The notes: generated by a model not told the origin, from the letters alone. Positions 26,315 to 36,531 are shown, counted from the stretch's first letter. The stretch: 64,000 nucleotides of DNA from Lutibacter citreus (GCF_003260195.1 NZ_QEIH01000001.1:558001-622000), one strand, 5' to 3'. A program made the numbers and translations.

Positions 26315-27589
26315 TTAATAATTGTATTTATTCTTCCACCGTTTTTTAAGAAAGTCTCTTAAATTATTTTCTCTAGGATTATTACCTGGTTTAAAAAATT
26401 GAGTATTTTGTATTTCTTTTGGTAAAAATTCTTGCTCAACAAAGTTATCATCGTAGCTATGGGCATATTTATATTCTTTTCCATAATTAAGCTCCTTCAT
26501 TAATTTTGTAGGGGCATTTCGCAAATGTAATGGAACGGATAAATCACCAGTTTCACGAACCATTTGTTGCGCCATTCCAATAGCTTCGTAACTCGCATTG
26601 CTTTTTGGTGAACTTGCTAAATACACAGCACACTGACTTAAAATGATGCGTGATTCAGGAAAGCCAATAGTATTTACAGCTTGGAAGGTGTTGTTTGCCA
26701 TAATTAAGGCTGTAGGGTTTGCATTTCCGATATCTTCTGAAGCTAAAATTAAAAGTCTACGAGCAATAAATTTAGCGTCTTCACCACCTTCAATCATTCT
26801 TGCAAGCCAATAAACAGCGCCATTTGGATCACTTCCTCTAATAGATTTAATAAAAGCAGAAACAATATCATAATGTTGCTCACCAGTTTTATCGTATAAA
26901 ACGGTATTTTTTTGAATTTTTGATAAAACCATTTCATTAGTTATAACAATAGGTTCATCTTCAGAATTAACAACCAATTCAAAAATATTCAATAATTTTC
27001 TAGCATCTCCTCCAGAAACTCTTAATAAAGCTTCTGTTTCTTTAATTTCAATCTTTTTCTTTGAAATGAATTCATCTTTACTTTGAGCCCTTTTTAGCAA
27101 CTCTTCTAAATCATTTTTACTGAAGGAATTTAAAATGTAAACCTGACAACGTGAAAGTAGGGCAGGAATTACTTCAAAACTAGGGTTTTCTGTAGTTGCT
27201 CCAATTAAAGTTACCCAACCTTTTTCTACAGCTCCTAATAAAGAATCTTGTTGAGATTTACTAAATCTATGAATTTCATCAATAAATAGAATGGGATTTT
27301 TTTCAGTAAATAAACCACCACTTTGTTTTGCTTTATTAATAATGTCTCTTACATCCTTAACGCCTGAACTTATAGCACTTAACGTGTAAAAAGGTCGTTT
27401 AGATTCTTTTGAAATTATATTAGCCAAAGTGGTTTTACCAATACCAGGAGGCCCCCATAATATTAGAGAAGGAATAAATCCTCTTTTAATATGTTGAGTT
27501 AATGCGCCATTTTTTCCAACTAAATGTTGCTGACTAATATAGTCTTCTAAAGTTTTTGGGCGAATTCTTTCTGCTAATGGTTCATTCAT
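26315..27589 (-). CDS. rarA: Replication-associated recombination protein A (RarA/MgsA)
   Basis: 424 residues when started at the ATG at 27589. The open frame continues upstream to 27694, but the extra 35 residues are hydrophobic and non-conserved, while [14 protein letters not shown] is the standard RarA N-terminus. Walker A is GPPGIGKT (46-53), Walker B is LFIDEIHRF, sensor 1 is GATTENPSF, followed by the arginine-finger region LLSRC. The C-terminal half carries the RarA tetramerisation domain ([21 protein letters not shown]). RarA is a clamp-loader-like AAA+ ATPase acting at stalled forks. Divergent from the rhomboid gene. Confidence 0.95.
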   Translation of the reverse strand: MNEPLAERIRPKTLEDYISQQHLVGKNGALTQHIKRGFIPSLILWGPPGIGKTTLANIISKESKRPFYTLSAISSGVKDVRDIINKAKQSGGLFTEKNPILFIDEIHRFSKSQQDSLLGAVEKGWVTLIGATTENPSFEVIPALLSRCQVYILNSFSKNDLEELLKRAQSKDEFISKKKIEIKETEALLRVSGGDARKLLNIFELVVNSEDEPIVITNEMVLSKIQKNTVLYDKTGEQHYDIVSAFIKSIRGSDPNGAVYWLARMIEGGEDAKFIARRLLILASEDIGNANPTALIMANNTFQAVNTIGFPESRIILSQCAVYLASSPKSNASYEAIGMAQQMVRETGDLSVPLHLRNAPTKLMKELNYGKEYKYAHSYDDNFVEQEFLPKEIQNTQFFKPGNNPRENNLRDFLKKRWKNKYNY

Positions 27590-27660
27590 GGAGTAAAAAT
27601 AATAAATAAATGAAAGGAACTTTAAAGGAACTGTCATTATTTCCTTTTTAAGTTTTTGGG

Positions 27661-27677
27661 TGTATATTTGATATACA
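27661..27677. promoter_or_regulatory. 17-bp palindrome overlapping the rhomboid-gene promoter box
   Basis: TGTATAT-TTG-ATATACA is a perfect inverted repeat with a 3-base centre. It contains TATATTTG, a fit to the Bacteroidota -7 box, nine bases in front of the ATG at 27686. This favours the later start for the rhomboid gene and makes the palindrome a possible operator. No TTG is seen 19 bases upstream. Confidence 0.45.
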
Positions 27678-27685
27678 ATAAAACT

Positions 27686-28357
27686 ATGGATCAACAGAAT
27701 TTTAAATATAATAGGGGAGTAGTCTCAATTCCTGTTTTTATAATAATATTAATGTGGCTGGTTTATTTTATTGAAATTAAATTTGGTTATAATTTTAATA
27801 AATATGGAGTCTATCCAAGATCTTTGGTGGGGTTAAGAGGTATTTTATTTTCTCCATTTATACATGGAGATGCTAAACATTTATTTAATAATTCAGTTCC
27901 ATTATTAGTAATGATGGGGAGTTTATTCTTTTTTTATAAAAAGATAGCCTTTAAAATTCTTATTTATGGAGGGATTTTAACAGGTTTAATAACCTGGGTA
28001 ATAGCAAGACCTTCTTATCATATAGGAGCTAGTGGAATTGTGTATTTATTGGTGAGTTTTGTCTTTTTTAGCGGTATAATTAGGAAATACTATAGATTAA
28101 CGGCACTTTCTTTTGTTGTAGTTTTTCTGTATGGAAGTATAATTTGGTATATATTTCCTACTGAAGAAAGAATTTCCTGGGAAGGTCATTTAGCTGGTTT
28201 TATAACAGGAATTTTATTTGCAGTTATATATCGAAAAATGGGGCCTCAACAGAAAAAGTTTGAATATACTAAAAATGAAGAGTTTGAAAGCTATTTTGAT
28301 GAAGATGGTAATTTTAATCCTCCAGAAGAAGAACCTGAATCTATAGAAGAAATTTAG
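27686..28357 (+). CDS. Rhomboid family intramembrane serine protease
   Basis: 223 residues from ATG 27686. An in-frame ATG lies at 27656, but the palindrome/promoter box at 27661-27677 falls between the two, and MDQQNFKY reads better. Six membrane segments are visible. The catalytic serine is S116 in G-A-S-G, the partner is H168 in WEGHLAGF, and the HxxxN oxyanion residues are in HLFNN (65-69). Rhomboids cleave membrane-spanning proteins within the bilayer. After the last helix there is a ~45-residue acidic cytosolic tail (YFDEDGNFNPPEEE). A bidirectional terminator follows. Confidence 0.93.
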   Translation: MDQQNFKYNRGVVSIPVFIIILMWLVYFIEIKFGYNFNKYGVYPRSLVGLRGILFSPFIHGDAKHLFNNSVPLLVMMGSLFFFYKKIAFKILIYGGILTGLITWVIARPSYHIGASGIVYLLVSFVFFSGIIRKYYRLTALSFVVVFLYGSIIWYIFPTEERISWEGHLAGFITGILFAVIYRKMGPQQKKFEYTKNEEFESYFDEDGNFNPPEEEPESIEEI

Positions 28358-28367
28358 ATTTTTAAAT

Positions 28368-28412
28368 AAAAAAAAGGTGTAAAACTAATTTAATAGTTTT
28401 ACACCTTTTTTT
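28368..28412. terminator. Bidirectional intrinsic terminator between rhomboid gene and rlmB
   Basis: GGTGTAAAACTA (28376-28387) pairs perfectly with TAGTTTTACACC (28394-28405) around a 6-base loop, with an A-run before and a T-run after, so it can stop transcripts from both convergent genes. Confidence 0.9.
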
Positions 28413-28433
28413 ATTTGTAGTGAGATTATTAAA

Positions 28434-29177
28434 TTATAATAATCTTTGTCTTGTTGCTTCGTATAAAATAGCTCCACAAGCCACACCAACATTTAGAGAT
28501 TCTATATCTCCTAATAAAGGAAGTTTAGCTTTTACGTCAACTATTTTTAAAATAGAAGGATTAATACCTCTATCTTCAGAACCCATAATTAATGCTGTAG
28601 GTAAAGTAAAATCAACACTATAAACAAGATTATCTGTTTTTTCAGTAGCCGCTACAATTTGTATCTCAGCAGCTTGAAATTGAAAAATTGCATCTTTTAT
28701 ATGATCAACTTTACAAATAGGTAATTTAAATGCTGCTCCTGCTGAAGTTTTTATAGTATCAGCGCTAACGGGTGCGTTACCTTGTTTTTGAATAATTATT
28801 CCATCAACTCCTGTACATTCAGCAGTTCTAATAATAGCTCCAAAATTTCGAACATCTGAAACTTGATCTAATAATAGAAATAATGGTGCCTTTGTTTTTT
28901 CTAAAGAAGAAGTAATAAGTGCATCTAAATCTGCAAATTCAATTGCTGAGGTTTGTGCAACAACTCCTTGATGATTCCCGTTTTTAGATAACCTGTTTAG
29001 TTTTTCTATAGGAACAAAACTCGTAGAAATTTTATTTCTTTTTATAAGTATATTCAATTCTGAAAGTAAAGGGCTACTTAAACCTTTTTGTAAGTATACC
29101 TTGCTAATTGATTTACCTGAATCTATAGCCTCTATTACAGCTCTTAAACCAAATATTTTTGAAACTTCGTTTTCCAT
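28434..29177 (-). CDS. rlmB: 23S rRNA (guanosine-2'-O-)-methyltransferase RlmB
   Basis: 247 residues. The N-terminal L30e-like substrate-binding domain (FGLRAVIEAIDSGKSISKVYLQKG) is followed by the SPOUT domain with motif 1 LLLDQVSDVRNFGAIIRTAECTGVDGII, motif 2 ALIMGSEDRGINPSIL and motif 3 LPLLGDIESLNVGVACGAILYEATRQ, which form the trefoil knot. RlmB methylates G2251 (E. coli numbering) in the peptidyl-transferase centre. The ATG at 29177 lies just behind a TAnnTTTGC box, so the message may be nearly leaderless. A second SPOUT-family gene is at 51443. Confidence 0.93.
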   Translation of the reverse strand: MENEVSKIFGLRAVIEAIDSGKSISKVYLQKGLSSPLLSELNILIKRNKISTSFVPIEKLNRLSKNGNHQGVVAQTSAIEFADLDALITSSLEKTKAPLFLLLDQVSDVRNFGAIIRTAECTGVDGIIIQKQGNAPVSADTIKTSAGAAFKLPICKVDHIKDAIFQFQAAEIQIVAATEKTDNLVYSVDFTLPTALIMGSEDRGINPSILKIVDVKAKLPLLGDIESLNVGVACGAILYEATRQRLL

Positions 29178-29180
29178 TTT

Positions 29181-29214
29181 GCAAATGTACTAAATTTTGT
29201 TGCCTACATTACAA
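29181..29214 (-). promoter_or_regulatory. rlmB promoter (Bacteroidota type)
   Basis: On the minus strand TTG (29214-29212), 22 bases, then TACATTTGC (29189-29181), a full match to TAnnTTTGC. It ends three bases before the start codon. Confidence 0.6.
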
Positions 29215-29236
29215 TATTATGTAACACAAGTATATA

Positions 29237-29268
29237 AAAAAACCTGCAATGTTAATTGCAGGTTTTTT
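29237..29268 (-). terminator. Intrinsic terminator after the SusE-like gene
   Basis: AAAAAACCTGCAAT (29237-29250) and ATTGCAGGTTTTTT (29255-29268) are perfect complements with a 4-base loop, 20 bases beyond the stop of the SusE-like gene. The A- and T-runs allow termination in both directions. Confidence 0.9.
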
Positions 29269-29288
29269 ATTAAATATTATAAACTTAA

Positions 29289-31301
29289 TTAAGGTCTAAC
29301 TTCTTTTGTTTGCACTTTGAAATCATCAAAATAAATTGTTCCTTCTCCTGGGTTTATTTGAATAAACATGTATTGAGAAACATCTGAACCTGGAGTATAA
29401 TCATAAGTTACATCAAACCATGCATCTTTAGGGTTATCGTTATAAAAAGTTACTGGTTTTAACTGAGTTTTAGGAACCATTGTGTAAACTTTATCAGCTG
29501 TCATTGTATTCCCTGAAACAATATATTGTTTGTAAGTAATAGAATAAGTTACACCAGCTTTTAGATCAGCAGGACTTAACAAGTTATTGGCTCTTGCTCT
29601 TTCAGCACCAACTGTAGCCATTTTAAGACTATAAGTTCCATTAGCAGCTTGCTCTGTTGAATACTCAACAGTCCCTCCTGCATTAGCTGCATCAGCTACC
29701 CAAGAAGATCCTTCCGCATCTTCCATTCCACCTTCTCCAAATAAGTTTACATCATGCATTACCACTGTTTTAGCAATGAATGCATTAATTATTCCAGTTC
29801 CAACATTGGCAATAGTACCAGAGCCATCATATGAAGCAGTAATTACATCAGGTCTGTAAATTTGCTCAACCAATTTAACATCTAATACTTTAGCGTCACT
29901 AACATTAATACTAATTGAAGCAATATCAAATGATGTTCCATTTACTAAAATTTCAAATCCAACAGTTGGATCAGTTAATGATGTAGGATCAAATGCTGAG
30001 TCAAAAGGAATTTGTATTGTTTGATCCTCTAATTCAACAATATCTCCTTGTTGAACCACTGGTTGTGGAACATAAACATCAATTGGTAAATTATCAAATG
30101 CTTCTAGTGGACGTTCGTCAAAAGATCTAAGGTCTGCATTAGCACCATCATATGAAATAGTAACTATTTTTGATGCATCACTAGGAACAATAGGGTCTAC
30201 TAAAGCTATAAATAATCGTGTACCGTTACTATTTCTAGATACAGACTCAATAGTTTTTGCAATTCCATCAACTTCTACAGTAAAATTACCAGCAACATTT
30301 TCTGTTAATGGTCTTATTCTATGACTTAAGTCTATTTGAATTAAATCTGCATCAGATTCTACAACATCTCCTAAATATGTTAAAGGTTCATTTAAAGGTA
30401 CAACGGTAAATACAGTAGGAATATCATAAATATTATCACTTGCTTTTAATCGTTCCGTTCTTGCTCTTGATGCTTTTAATTCAACTTGATATTCACCAAG
30501 GTCATCAAACGTAATAGTATCTACTATTCTATCTGTTAATTCAACTCTAGTTGTAGTTTGGTTAAAAACATTTGTTTGTTGTGTTGTATCACTTTCAAGA
30601 GTGTGCATACGCCATTTAGCAGTTTCAGGGCGTCCAATATTTTCATTATCAGGTCTTAATCCACTCATATCTTCGAAAATTAATTTATCTCCAAAAGTTA
30701 CGGTAACAGCATCTGTGTTTTGATGGTCAAGAATTGTTCCATCCATATATCTTACTTCAGGAACCGCAACTACAGTATCGTAAACATCAATTAAGAATGT
30801 ATAATCAGCGATCCATTTACCATCGATATTCACAGTTTTAATAGTGTCTGGTACATCTCTTTGAATTCCAGGTGTGTTGTCGTAATATAAATTAAAGATA
30901 AAAGAAGTGGAATCATTAAAAATACCATAGTATCTTATTTCGGAAAGCGAATCTCCTTCTTTCCATAATACACTAATTGTTTTATCATTAGATGTAGTTT
31001 CTCCAGGATTTTGAATATAGGCATCGTGATTGTCTAAATTATTAGGAACTGGCCCCTTTAAAAAGAAAGCACTTGATGGAATTGTCCATTCAACGAATTC
31101 AGCTCCCGCTGATAGATCACTAATGGAATAGAATCGATTTACCTCCGACACTCTGTCTGAGGAAGCACCCGTTGTCCAAGTAAACGACAAATCTGTAAAA
31201 GATCCAGGAGCTACATATTCATCATCATCACAACTAATAAATAGTAGTGTTATAAGCGACAATGAAAACATTGTTTTTATTAGTTTATTTATGTTTTTCA
31301 T
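29289..31301 (-). CDS. SusE/SusF-like surface lipoprotein of an uptake operon
   Basis: 670 residues. A lipoprotein signal peptide ends in LLFISC24 followed by DDDE, acidic residues that fit the Bacteroidota surface-lipoprotein export signal. The body is beta-rich, with repeated Ig/PKD-like segments (DTITFDDLGEYQVELKASRA; a repeating block around VEVDGIAKTIESVSRNSNGTRLFIALVDPI and FEILVNGTSFDIASISINV). The C-terminal ~150 residues read like a carbohydrate-binding module (EGSSWVADAANAGGTVEYST ... GEGTIYFDDFKVQTKE). Third gene after susC and susD, so probably a glycan-binding accessory on the cell surface. The substrate is not deducible. Confidence 0.8.
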   Translation of the reverse strand: MKNINKLIKTMFSLSLITLLFISCDDDEYVAPGSFTDLSFTWTTGASSDRVSEVNRFYSISDLSAGAEFVEWTIPSSAFFLKGPVPNNLDNHDAYIQNPGETTSNDKTISVLWKEGDSLSEIRYYGIFNDSTSFIFNLYYDNTPGIQRDVPDTIKTVNIDGKWIADYTFLIDVYDTVVAVPEVRYMDGTILDHQNTDAVTVTFGDKLIFEDMSGLRPDNENIGRPETAKWRMHTLESDTTQQTNVFNQTTTRVELTDRIVDTITFDDLGEYQVELKASRARTERLKASDNIYDIPTVFTVVPLNEPLTYLGDVVESDADLIQIDLSHRIRPLTENVAGNFTVEVDGIAKTIESVSRNSNGTRLFIALVDPIVPSDASKIVTISYDGANADLRSFDERPLEAFDNLPIDVYVPQPVVQQGDIVELEDQTIQIPFDSAFDPTSLTDPTVGFEILVNGTSFDIASISINVSDAKVLDVKLVEQIYRPDVITASYDGSGTIANVGTGIINAFIAKTVVMHDVNLFGEGGMEDAEGSSWVADAANAGGTVEYSTEQAANGTYSLKMATVGAERARANNLLSPADLKAGVTYSITYKQYIVSGNTMTADKVYTMVPKTQLKPVTFYNDNPKDAWFDVTYDYTPGSDVSQYMFIQINPGEGTIYFDDFKVQTKEVRP

Positions 31302-31351
31302 AATTTAATATTTTAGTTTAAACTTTCAGGTTTTAAATCTGAATTCTTAAA

Positions 31352-33289
31352 TTAATTATTCCAGTTTAAGTTAGAATTAATCTCATCTTGCGGTATTGGA
31401 AGGTAACTATGAATATCTTCAATAAAGTTCTGAGAACCCGTTAATTGATCTCTTAAATGAGGTTCGTTAGCTCTTCTATTTCCATTAACAAAAAGGTCTG
31501 CTGGATTTTCTTTTGGTAGTCTAAATGGATAAACCGGAAGATTGGGATCTGAATATGTAGGAATCTCTCCTATTGGCATAGCAAATGATCTCCATCTAGT
31601 AGGGTTTTTAGCCTGAGCGTTGTTTTTATAATTCCAACTATCATATTGAAATGATGCAATATGTATTAATTGTTCTTTCCAAACCCCCCAACGTCTTAAG
31701 TCAATTGTTCTGTCACCTTCTAATGCAAGCTCTAGTGGTTTTTCAGAAAATCTTAAATGGTCCATTAAATTACTTAAAGTTACAAATTGCTCTCCGTTTG
31801 AAGCATCTAAATCAATATCATCCATATACGTAGTAGTTCCACCTGCAAATTCGGCACTTGACTCACTAGATTTTCCTAATAAAATTAAATGAGAACGTTT
31901 TCTAATACGGTTAATATATCTTAACGCTTCAGTTAAATCTCCTTTTTCAATCATACATTCAGCATATAAAAGATATACTTCAGCTAAACGCATAATAGGA
32001 ATATTAATATCAGATCTATCATTCTTATCAGTGCTTTCATCTTCACCAGCACCACCATTATTTACATTCCAGCCTGTAAACTTTTTAATATAGTTAGGGA
32101 ATTGTCTTGAGTGAGTACCAGCGCTTACTGCTGCTCCATACAATGCATTATTTTCACCATACATTGTACCATCTCTATCATCAACAGACGACATAGAATT
32201 GTTCATACGATGGCTGTAATATCTCAAAACATTTTCCTGAATACTATCAAGATCACCATTAGCAAGGTAAATATTTCTATTTACTCTGTTTGCAGGATCT
32301 AAAGGATCTACTCTTTCATTTCTGTATTTTTGTGTAAGCCAAGAAGTATATTGAACTACACTACCGTCGTTTAACCTGTGTGAAAGTCTTTGAGAAAGAT
32401 TTTGTTCTCCTAAACCTAATGGATTGGCATCATATGAATAATTGATTTCAAAAATCGATTCTTCATTAAATTCAGCCATACCTGTAAGGCTTTCAGCTAA
32501 ATCAGCAGTAAGGTTATATCCATAATTATCCATTACATTCTTTAAGTAGATTTCTGCAGTAGCAAAATCATTTTCATTAATATAACTTTTAGCAAATAAA
32601 GCTTCACAAAAACCACCTGTAATACGTCCTAAATTACCATTTCCAACTTCAGATTGCCAAGCATTGTAAGTTCCTGGTAAATTATCCATTCCAAATTGTA
32701 AATCGGCTCTGTAAAATGCTAGTACTTCTTCTGCAGAAGAAAAAGCTTTTTGAAAATCTGCAAGATCTACAGGAACTGCATCAAATAATGGCACTGACCC
32801 TTTGTTATATGCGTGGTGTAAAACATAGTAAAAATAACCTCTTAAGGCTCTGGCTTGTGCAACTATTAAATTAGCTGTTTCTATCGCATCATCTCCTACA
32901 AAAGTAGATTCAATTTTCTTATATCCATCAATTACTTGATTCGCTCTAAAAATACCTTTATAACATGCATCCCATTTGCTTTGTACCTGATTGGTTGTTA
33001 AATCAAAACTTTGATCATAAATTGGGTTACCTGTTGATTTACTTCTTTGTGAGAATGGTACCGCAATATCTGTACGTGTATATTCCCATTCTATACCTAA
33101 AATATTCTCGTCTCTTAGTGAGGCGTAAGCAGCATTTAATCCGCCATTTAGGTCACCTGCACTTTGCCAATATGTACTAAGTGTTAGTGCATTTGGGTTC
33201 ACTTGCTCCAATTCATCTGAACAGGATTGAAATGAAAAGGCAATTACAGCTAGGGCAATTAAACCTTTATAAAATGTCTTATGTATCAT
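31352..33289 (-). CDS. susD: SusD/RagB family nutrient-binding lipoprotein
   Basis: 645 residues from the ATG at 33289. The frame is open to an ATG at 33328, adding 13 residues rich in Lys/Arg; I chose the later start because it gives an ordinary 22-residue signal peptide ending in SFQSC23. Features of the family are seen: TPR-like helices (FRANQVIDGYKKIES, VAQARALRGYFYYVL), the RLAEVYLLYAECMIEKGDLTEAL and YINRIRKRS block, and a C-terminal FIEDIHSYLPIPQDEI. SusD caps the SusC barrel and hands over oligosaccharides or other nutrients. It follows susC closely in the same operon. Confidence 0.93.
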   Translation of the reverse strand: MIHKTFYKGLIALAVIAFSFQSCSDELEQVNPNALTLSTYWQSAGDLNGGLNAAYASLRDENILGIEWEYTRTDIAVPFSQRSKSTGNPIYDQSFDLTTNQVQSKWDACYKGIFRANQVIDGYKKIESTFVGDDAIETANLIVAQARALRGYFYYVLHHAYNKGSVPLFDAVPVDLADFQKAFSSAEEVLAFYRADLQFGMDNLPGTYNAWQSEVGNGNLGRITGGFCEALFAKSYINENDFATAEIYLKNVMDNYGYNLTADLAESLTGMAEFNEESIFEINYSYDANPLGLGEQNLSQRLSHRLNDGSVVQYTSWLTQKYRNERVDPLDPANRVNRNIYLANGDLDSIQENVLRYYSHRMNNSMSSVDDRDGTMYGENNALYGAAVSAGTHSRQFPNYIKKFTGWNVNNGGAGEDESTDKNDRSDINIPIMRLAEVYLLYAECMIEKGDLTEALRYINRIRKRSHLILLGKSSESSAEFAGGTTTYMDDIDLDASNGEQFVTLSNLMDHLRFSEKPLELALEGDRTIDLRRWGVWKEQLIHIASFQYDSWNYKNNAQAKNPTRWRSFAMPIGEIPTYSDPNLPVYPFRLPKENPADLFVNGNRRANEPHLRDQLTGSQNFIEDIHSYLPIPQDEINSNLNWNN

Positions 33290-33345
33290 TAATATATTTT
33301 TTTTATATTTTCTGTGTATATTTTTCATCTTCAGCCTGTTTTAAA

Positions 33346-36300
33346 TTAAAATTGAAGTTGTATACCGGCTTTGAATTGAGAAGATATTGGATATCTTCCT
33401 TGGTCAATTCCACGCGTGCTTAATCCGTTACCACCTACTTCTGGATCAAAACCAGTATAGTCAGTAATAGTCAATATGTTTTGGGCTTGTGCGTAAATTC
33501 TAAATTTACTAAATCCTAATTTTTCAATTACCTTTTTAGGTAGTGAATACCCCAAAGAAATATTTCTCAATCTAATAAAATCTCCATCTTCTAAGAAAAA
33601 GTCTGAACCACCTCTATAAGATCTGGTTCCATTACCATCATACCAAGGCACATCGGAAGTTTGGTTATGTTGTGTCCAAGAATAGAATAAATCTTTATGT
33701 ACACCTGCCTGGTATGCATACGCTTTACTACCATTCATTATCTCAGCACCATAGGAACCATACCATGCCATTGAAAAATCAAATCTTTTGAATTTTGCAG
33801 AGAAATTCAACCCTCCTTCAAAATCTGGAGATCCACTACCTTGGTATACTCTATCACTGTCATTCAGTTGTCCATCGGCAGCATCAGCAATCCCGTCACC
33901 ATTTGTATCCACAGTTAATTGATCTATATACATTAACTCTCCCATTTTAGCACTAGCATCTAATACTTTATACTGGTCTAATTGCTCTTGAGTTTTTATA
34001 ATTCCAGCTGTTTCACGTAAAAAGAAGGCAGCTGCTTCGTAACCCTCTGTAATAACAGTTACAATTTCTCTAGAACCTTTAGTAGAAAGATATCCATTAT
34101 TTAAGTATATAATAGGATTATTTGGACTTGTTTTTGTAACAATATTAGTATTTTGTGTAAAGGTACTTGAAACGTTCCAACTGAAATCTCCACTTGTTTT
34201 GTGTCTGTAATTTACAGCAAATTCAACACCAGAGTTTTCCATATTACCAACATTAAATACGGTGCTACGATTACCTCCTGATACACCAGTTGATGGTGGG
34301 TTTACAATTTGATATAATAAATCTTTCTTTTCATTTTTGTAAAAATCTCCAGAAATAGTCAATTTATTTCTAAACAATCCAAGGTCGAAACCGAAATTTT
34401 GCTCAACATTGGTTTCCCATTTTAAATTTGCATTTGAATATGCCAATTGAGTGGTTCCAAGAGCACCTGATTCTGATGATGGATTATTAACATCTCCAGA
34501 AGGACTATTACTACCAAAAACATAGTCATTTCCTGGTTCTACAACTGCTTGGTTACTATATGGTGAAAATCTATCATTACCAGTAGTACCATAACTAGCT
34601 CTTAATTTAAGAGAGTTAGCTACACTTTTTAATGGATCCCAAAAATTTTCATCAGATACATTCCAACCTACAGATACTGAAGGGAAGAACCCCCATCTGT
34701 TATCTTCTCCAAATTGCGAAGAACCGTCATAACGTCCACTTGCACTTAATAAGTATTTACCATCATAATTATATTGTATTCTGGCTAAGTTACCAATCAA
34801 TGTTTTTGTGAAATCATATCCTCCAGAAGAAATATCCCAAAGTAATTCATAATTGTCTAAAACTGTAATTGCAGGATTTAAATTATTTCTAACTTCTAAG
34901 CTATAGCGTTCATTTTTAGATTCTTCAAATGAAGTCATTGCTAAAACTCTTACACTGTGTAATCCAAATGTTTTACTATAATTAGCAAAAACCTCTGATG
35001 TAAGTTTAGATGAAGTAATGTCTGTAATTTGTTGTGATGTAATATTTGCGGGATTCGTAATTAAATTACCTTCCGTATTGTAAATATCATATCTTGGAAC
35101 TATTTTCACCCATTTATTATCTCCATATTGAATTCCAAATCTACCAGTCAGTTTTAATGATTCTGTTACATCAAGATCAATTGTAATATTTCCAGTATGG
35201 CTGTTACCAGCTCTGTTGTCTGTGGTTTTAATAGTTCTTAACGAATTAGCTAAAGATCGAGCTTCATTAAGTTTCCAGTCATTTAGAGGATCGTCAGTAC
35301 TTATTTCAGAAGCGTCTGAAAGTACATTGGCATCTAAATTAATTGCAGGTTTAAAAGGAAGGTATTCATAAATTCTATTCATCATACCCGTCCAAGGCTT
35401 TAATTGATCATCTCTTTTAAAGGTTAATGCAGTATTTATTTTCCATTTACCTTTGGTAAACATCGTATTAGCACGTACGTTAAATCTTTTGTAGTCAGAG
35501 TTGTAGAAAGACCCTTCTTGTTGGAAATAGTTGGCATTAAAGTTATATGTTAATCCCTTTGTACCACCAGAAACATTAATACGGTGATTTTGAATTGGTG
35601 CATTGTCATTTAATAATACATCTCCAATGTTTGTGTTATTCGTAAAATAACTTGCATTTCTTGAAATATCACCATCAACTCCTCCTTGTACTTTATTAGT
35701 ATTTAAAGAGCCTCTTAAATTATGAAGGTAGGTATATTCTTCTTTAGTCATTTGATCGAAACTAGAAGTAATATGTTGGACACCATATTCAGAATCAACT
35801 GAAATTTTCATTTGACCAACTGTACCTTGTTTAGTAGTAATTAAAATTACCCCTCCGGCACCACGAGTTCCATAAATAGAAGCAGAAGCGGCATCTTTTA
35901 ATACATCAACAGATTGTATTTCACTAATACTTAATTGAGGATCCGAATCATAAGGAATACCATCAACTACGTATAATGGACCACTTTGTCCATCCATTAA
36001 TGAACTAAAACCACGAATAACAATGTTTGCTTCTTCACCAGGAGCACCTGAACTAGAAGCAACGTTTACACCTGCAATTTGTCCTTGCAAAGCAGCACCA
36101 ATATCTGAAGTTGTAGTTTGAGCCAATACATCAGCTTTTACTTGCACAACAGCACCGGTTAATTCTTTCTTTTTCTGAGTTCCATAACCAATTACTACAA
36201 CTTCTTCAAGAGCAGCAACATCAGTATCTAATACAACATTTATACTAGTTCTTGAGTTTACCCTTTGTTCTTTTGAACTAAATCCCATAAAACTGAATAT

Positions 36301-36531
36301 TAATGTGTCAGTTGAATTGGCTTTAATAACATAATTTCCATCAAAGTCTGTTGATACTCCGTTAGTTGTACCTTTTACTAAGACTGTTACACCTGGTAGT
36401 GGTTGCCCATCTCCAGTTACATTACCCTTTACGGTAAGCGTCTGCGCTTGAATTGCACTAAAGCTCAATAATAACATTGCTGCTATAAAAGAGGCTTTGA
36501 GTTTCCAATTAACAAGAAAATTGAATTTCAT
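33346..36531 (-). CDS. susC: SusC/RagA TonB-dependent outer-membrane receptor
   Basis: 1061 residues. Signal peptide 1-30 ends in IQAQ. A carboxypeptidase-D-like regulatory domain follows (VKGNVTGDGQPLPGVTVLVKG, about 32-115), then a TonB-box region (EEVVVIGYGTQKKKELTGAV), the plug (about 130-230, with PLYVVDGIPYD and SIYGTRGAGGVILITTKQG) and a 22-strand barrel ending in aromatic F. It imports a nutrient captured by SusD using TonB energy. First gene of the operon; a spacer of 344 bases upstream holds palindromic sites. No regulator or glycoside hydrolase lies next to it. Confidence 0.96.
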   Translation of the reverse strand: MKFNFLVNWKLKASFIAAMLLLSFSAIQAQTLTVKGNVTGDGQPLPGVTVLVKGTTNGVSTDFDGNYVIKANSTDTLIFSFMGFSSKEQRVNSRTSINVVLDTDVAALEEVVVIGYGTQKKKELTGAVVQVKADVLAQTTTSDIGAALQGQIAGVNVASSSGAPGEEANIVIRGFSSLMDGQSGPLYVVDGIPYDSDPQLSISEIQSVDVLKDAASASIYGTRGAGGVILITTKQGTVGQMKISVDSEYGVQHITSSFDQMTKEEYTYLHNLRGSLNTNKVQGGVDGDISRNASYFTNNTNIGDVLLNDNAPIQNHRINVSGGTKGLTYNFNANYFQQEGSFYNSDYKRFNVRANTMFTKGKWKINTALTFKRDDQLKPWTGMMNRIYEYLPFKPAINLDANVLSDASEISTDDPLNDWKLNEARSLANSLRTIKTTDNRAGNSHTGNITIDLDVTESLKLTGRFGIQYGDNKWVKIVPRYDIYNTEGNLITNPANITSQQITDITSSKLTSEVFANYSKTFGLHSVRVLAMTSFEESKNERYSLEVRNNLNPAITVLDNYELLWDISSGGYDFTKTLIGNLARIQYNYDGKYLLSASGRYDGSSQFGEDNRWGFFPSVSVGWNVSDENFWDPLKSVANSLKLRASYGTTGNDRFSPYSNQAVVEPGNDYVFGSNSPSGDVNNPSSESGALGTTQLAYSNANLKWETNVEQNFGFDLGLFRNKLTISGDFYKNEKKDLLYQIVNPPSTGVSGGNRSTVFNVGNMENSGVEFAVNYRHKTSGDFSWNVSSTFTQNTNIVTKTSPNNPIIYLNNGYLSTKGSREIVTVITEGYEAAAFFLRETAGIIKTQEQLDQYKVLDASAKMGELMYIDQLTVDTNGDGIADAADGQLNDSDRVYQGSGSPDFEGGLNFSAKFKRFDFSMAWYGSYGAEIMNGSKAYAYQAGVHKDLFYSWTQHNQTSDVPWYDGNGTRSYRGGSDFFLEDGDFIRLRNISLGYSLPKKVIEKLGFSKFRIYAQAQNILTITDYTGFDPEVGGNGLSTRGIDQGRYPISSQFKAGIQLQF

